From NCBI GenBank assembly GCA_031421855.1, contig JANOPN010000207.1:1-6765 (forward strand): DNA of 6,765 bases, in the 5' to 3' direction. The notes beneath the pieces were generated by a model. The model saw only the letters and a list, made by a program, of their open reading frames with translations. It ran no database searches and had not been told where the DNA came from. This document shows, in pieces, positions 6,118-6,765 of the stretch. The position numbers were made by a program, and so were the translations under genes. Position 1 is the stretch's first letter. Each line of letters begins with the position of its first letter. This DNA is from JAAFHN01 sp031421855 (GTDB taxonomy: Bacteria; Pseudomonadota; Gammaproteobacteria; Burkholderiales; Burkholderiaceae_C).

Positions 6118-6765
6118 TTGATGGCGACGTACACACCAAACACCAGCATCCACACCGACAAAACCGAGGCAGCCAAGGCAATTGGCACCTGAATCACCAC
6201 GCCCACCGCGGGCAGAAATAAACCAAGCAGCAACATGGCGCTGACCAAACCCAACCCAGCCAGCCAGCGTGGCAGTGTTTTGCTCATCAGCGCTGGGACC
6301 ATCGCCAGCGCCAGAGCCAGACCCATGAACAGGCTCACACCAAGTAGCTCGCCGATGCCGCCGCCATAGGTGGTCAAGGCCCCGAACACGGTTTCAATCA
6401 CTTTTTGCTGAGCCGGGTCTGCCGCAGCATGCTGCTGGGCCAGCGCCGGCATGGCCGTGAGCCAACGCAGGATGCCGATGCTGCGTGCCAGCACCGACAG
6501 CGCCGCCAGCCCCACGACGATCAGCGCCAGAGGTCGCGCTAGGTTGCCAAACACCCGCTGCGCAATGAGCACCATCAGCGGCAGGATCAAGATTGAATAC
6601 AGCAAGTACACGCCGTAGCCCGCGGCGACCGCATCGGGCGCGCCCGCAATCGCCGTGAGTTGTTGGGCCGCGGGTGCGCGCAGCGAAGCAGGCCAGCCAA
6701 TGGACGGGCCGAGAATGGCAATGGGAGCAAACGACAGCGGCGCCGCGATGGCAAACAAAGCGGCG
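6105..6765 (-). CDS. Multi-pass membrane protein, possibly DUF4386-like; N-terminus outside window
   Basis: The frame ends in TGA at 6107-6105 and stays open to the window edge, so the start lies beyond base 6765. A TTG at 6758 is in frame but falls inside the first hydrophobic segment and is unlikely to be the start. About 219 codons are visible. Hydrophobic stretches suggest about six membrane-spanning helices: the visible N-terminal end (LFAIAAPLSFAPIAILG), GYGVYLLYSILILPLMVLIA, LALIVVGLAALSVLA, GELLGVSLFMGLALALAMV, and two more in the last 50 residues (LVSAMLLLGLFLPAVGVVI and AASVLSVWMLVFGVYVAI). A polar loop with QQHAAADPAQQK lies in the middle. The pattern recalls the DUF4386 family of unknown function, but this is a weak memory-based match and no catalytic or transport motif is seen. 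It is an inner-membrane protein by inference. The stop codon is 23 bases from the convergent ygiQ stop, with a shared hairpin. Confidence 0.7.
   Translation of the reverse strand, partial: AALFAIAAPLSFAPIAILGPSIGWPASLRAPAAQQLTAIAGAPDAVAAGYGVYLLYSILILPLMVLIAQRVFGNLARPLALIVVGLAALSVLARSIGILRWLTAMPALAQQHAAADPAQQKVIETVFGALTTYGGGIGELLGVSLFMGLALALAMVPALMSKTLPRWLAGLGLVSAMLLLGLFLPAVGVVIQVPIALAASVLSVWMLVFGVYVAIKPAA

Noticed and set aside
6758..6758. TTG at 6758 as the start of the reverse-strand membrane protein
   Set aside because: The frame stays open to the window edge, and the TTG falls within a hydrophobic segment, so the true start is probably outside the window.
1..6765. CRISPR array, insertion sequence, tRNA or defence-system genes
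   Set aside because: No regularly spaced repeats, transposase motifs, terminal inverted repeats or tRNA-like folds were seen; nearly all bases are accounted for by housekeeping-type coding genes.

Overview
This is an ordinary-looking chromosomal segment, most likely from a betaproteobacterium of the order Burkholderiales (Comamonadaceae-like). That guess rests on the moderately GC-rich composition, the gamma-carbonic anhydrase / thioesterase / hslO gene order, and the sequence character of Hsp33 and YgiQ. It is inference from remembered family knowledge; no database search was possible. There is no sign of a mobile element, CRISPR array, phage or RNA gene.

Layout. Bases 1-2318 hold a tightly packed forward operon: the 3' part of a gamma-class carbonic anhydrase gene (cut by the window edge), a thioesterase-acetyltransferase fusion gene 4 bases later, and hslO (redox chaperone Hsp33) 1 base after that. 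Bases 2337-3008 hold a reverse-strand gene for a cyclic-nucleotide-binding-fold protein with no DNA-binding domain. It converges on hslO across 18 bases. An intergenic stretch at 3009-3112 has a promoter-like sequence and short repeats. Bases 3113-3667 (reverse) encode a stand-alone NadR-like P-loop kinase/ATPase. It is divergent from a large forward gene, ygiQ (3709-6081), a YgiQ/UPF0313 radical SAM protein. Bases 6105-6765 (reverse, cut by the window edge) encode a multi-pass membrane protein that converges on ygiQ, with a shared hairpin between the two stops.

How the genes may work together. Only the first three genes look co-transcribed. Their functions (a hexapeptide-repeat carbonic anhydrase-like protein, acyl-CoA/acetyl-CoA chemistry, and an oxidative-stress holdase) do not form an obvious pathway. 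The divergent pair NadR-like kinase and ygiQ share a short 5' region and might be co-regulated. I found no convincing undescribed system. The points most worth a second look are the thioesterase-GNAT fusion, the HTH-less CNB protein with a degraded ligand cassette and its repeat-rich upstream region, and the free-standing NadR-like kinase facing ygiQ.
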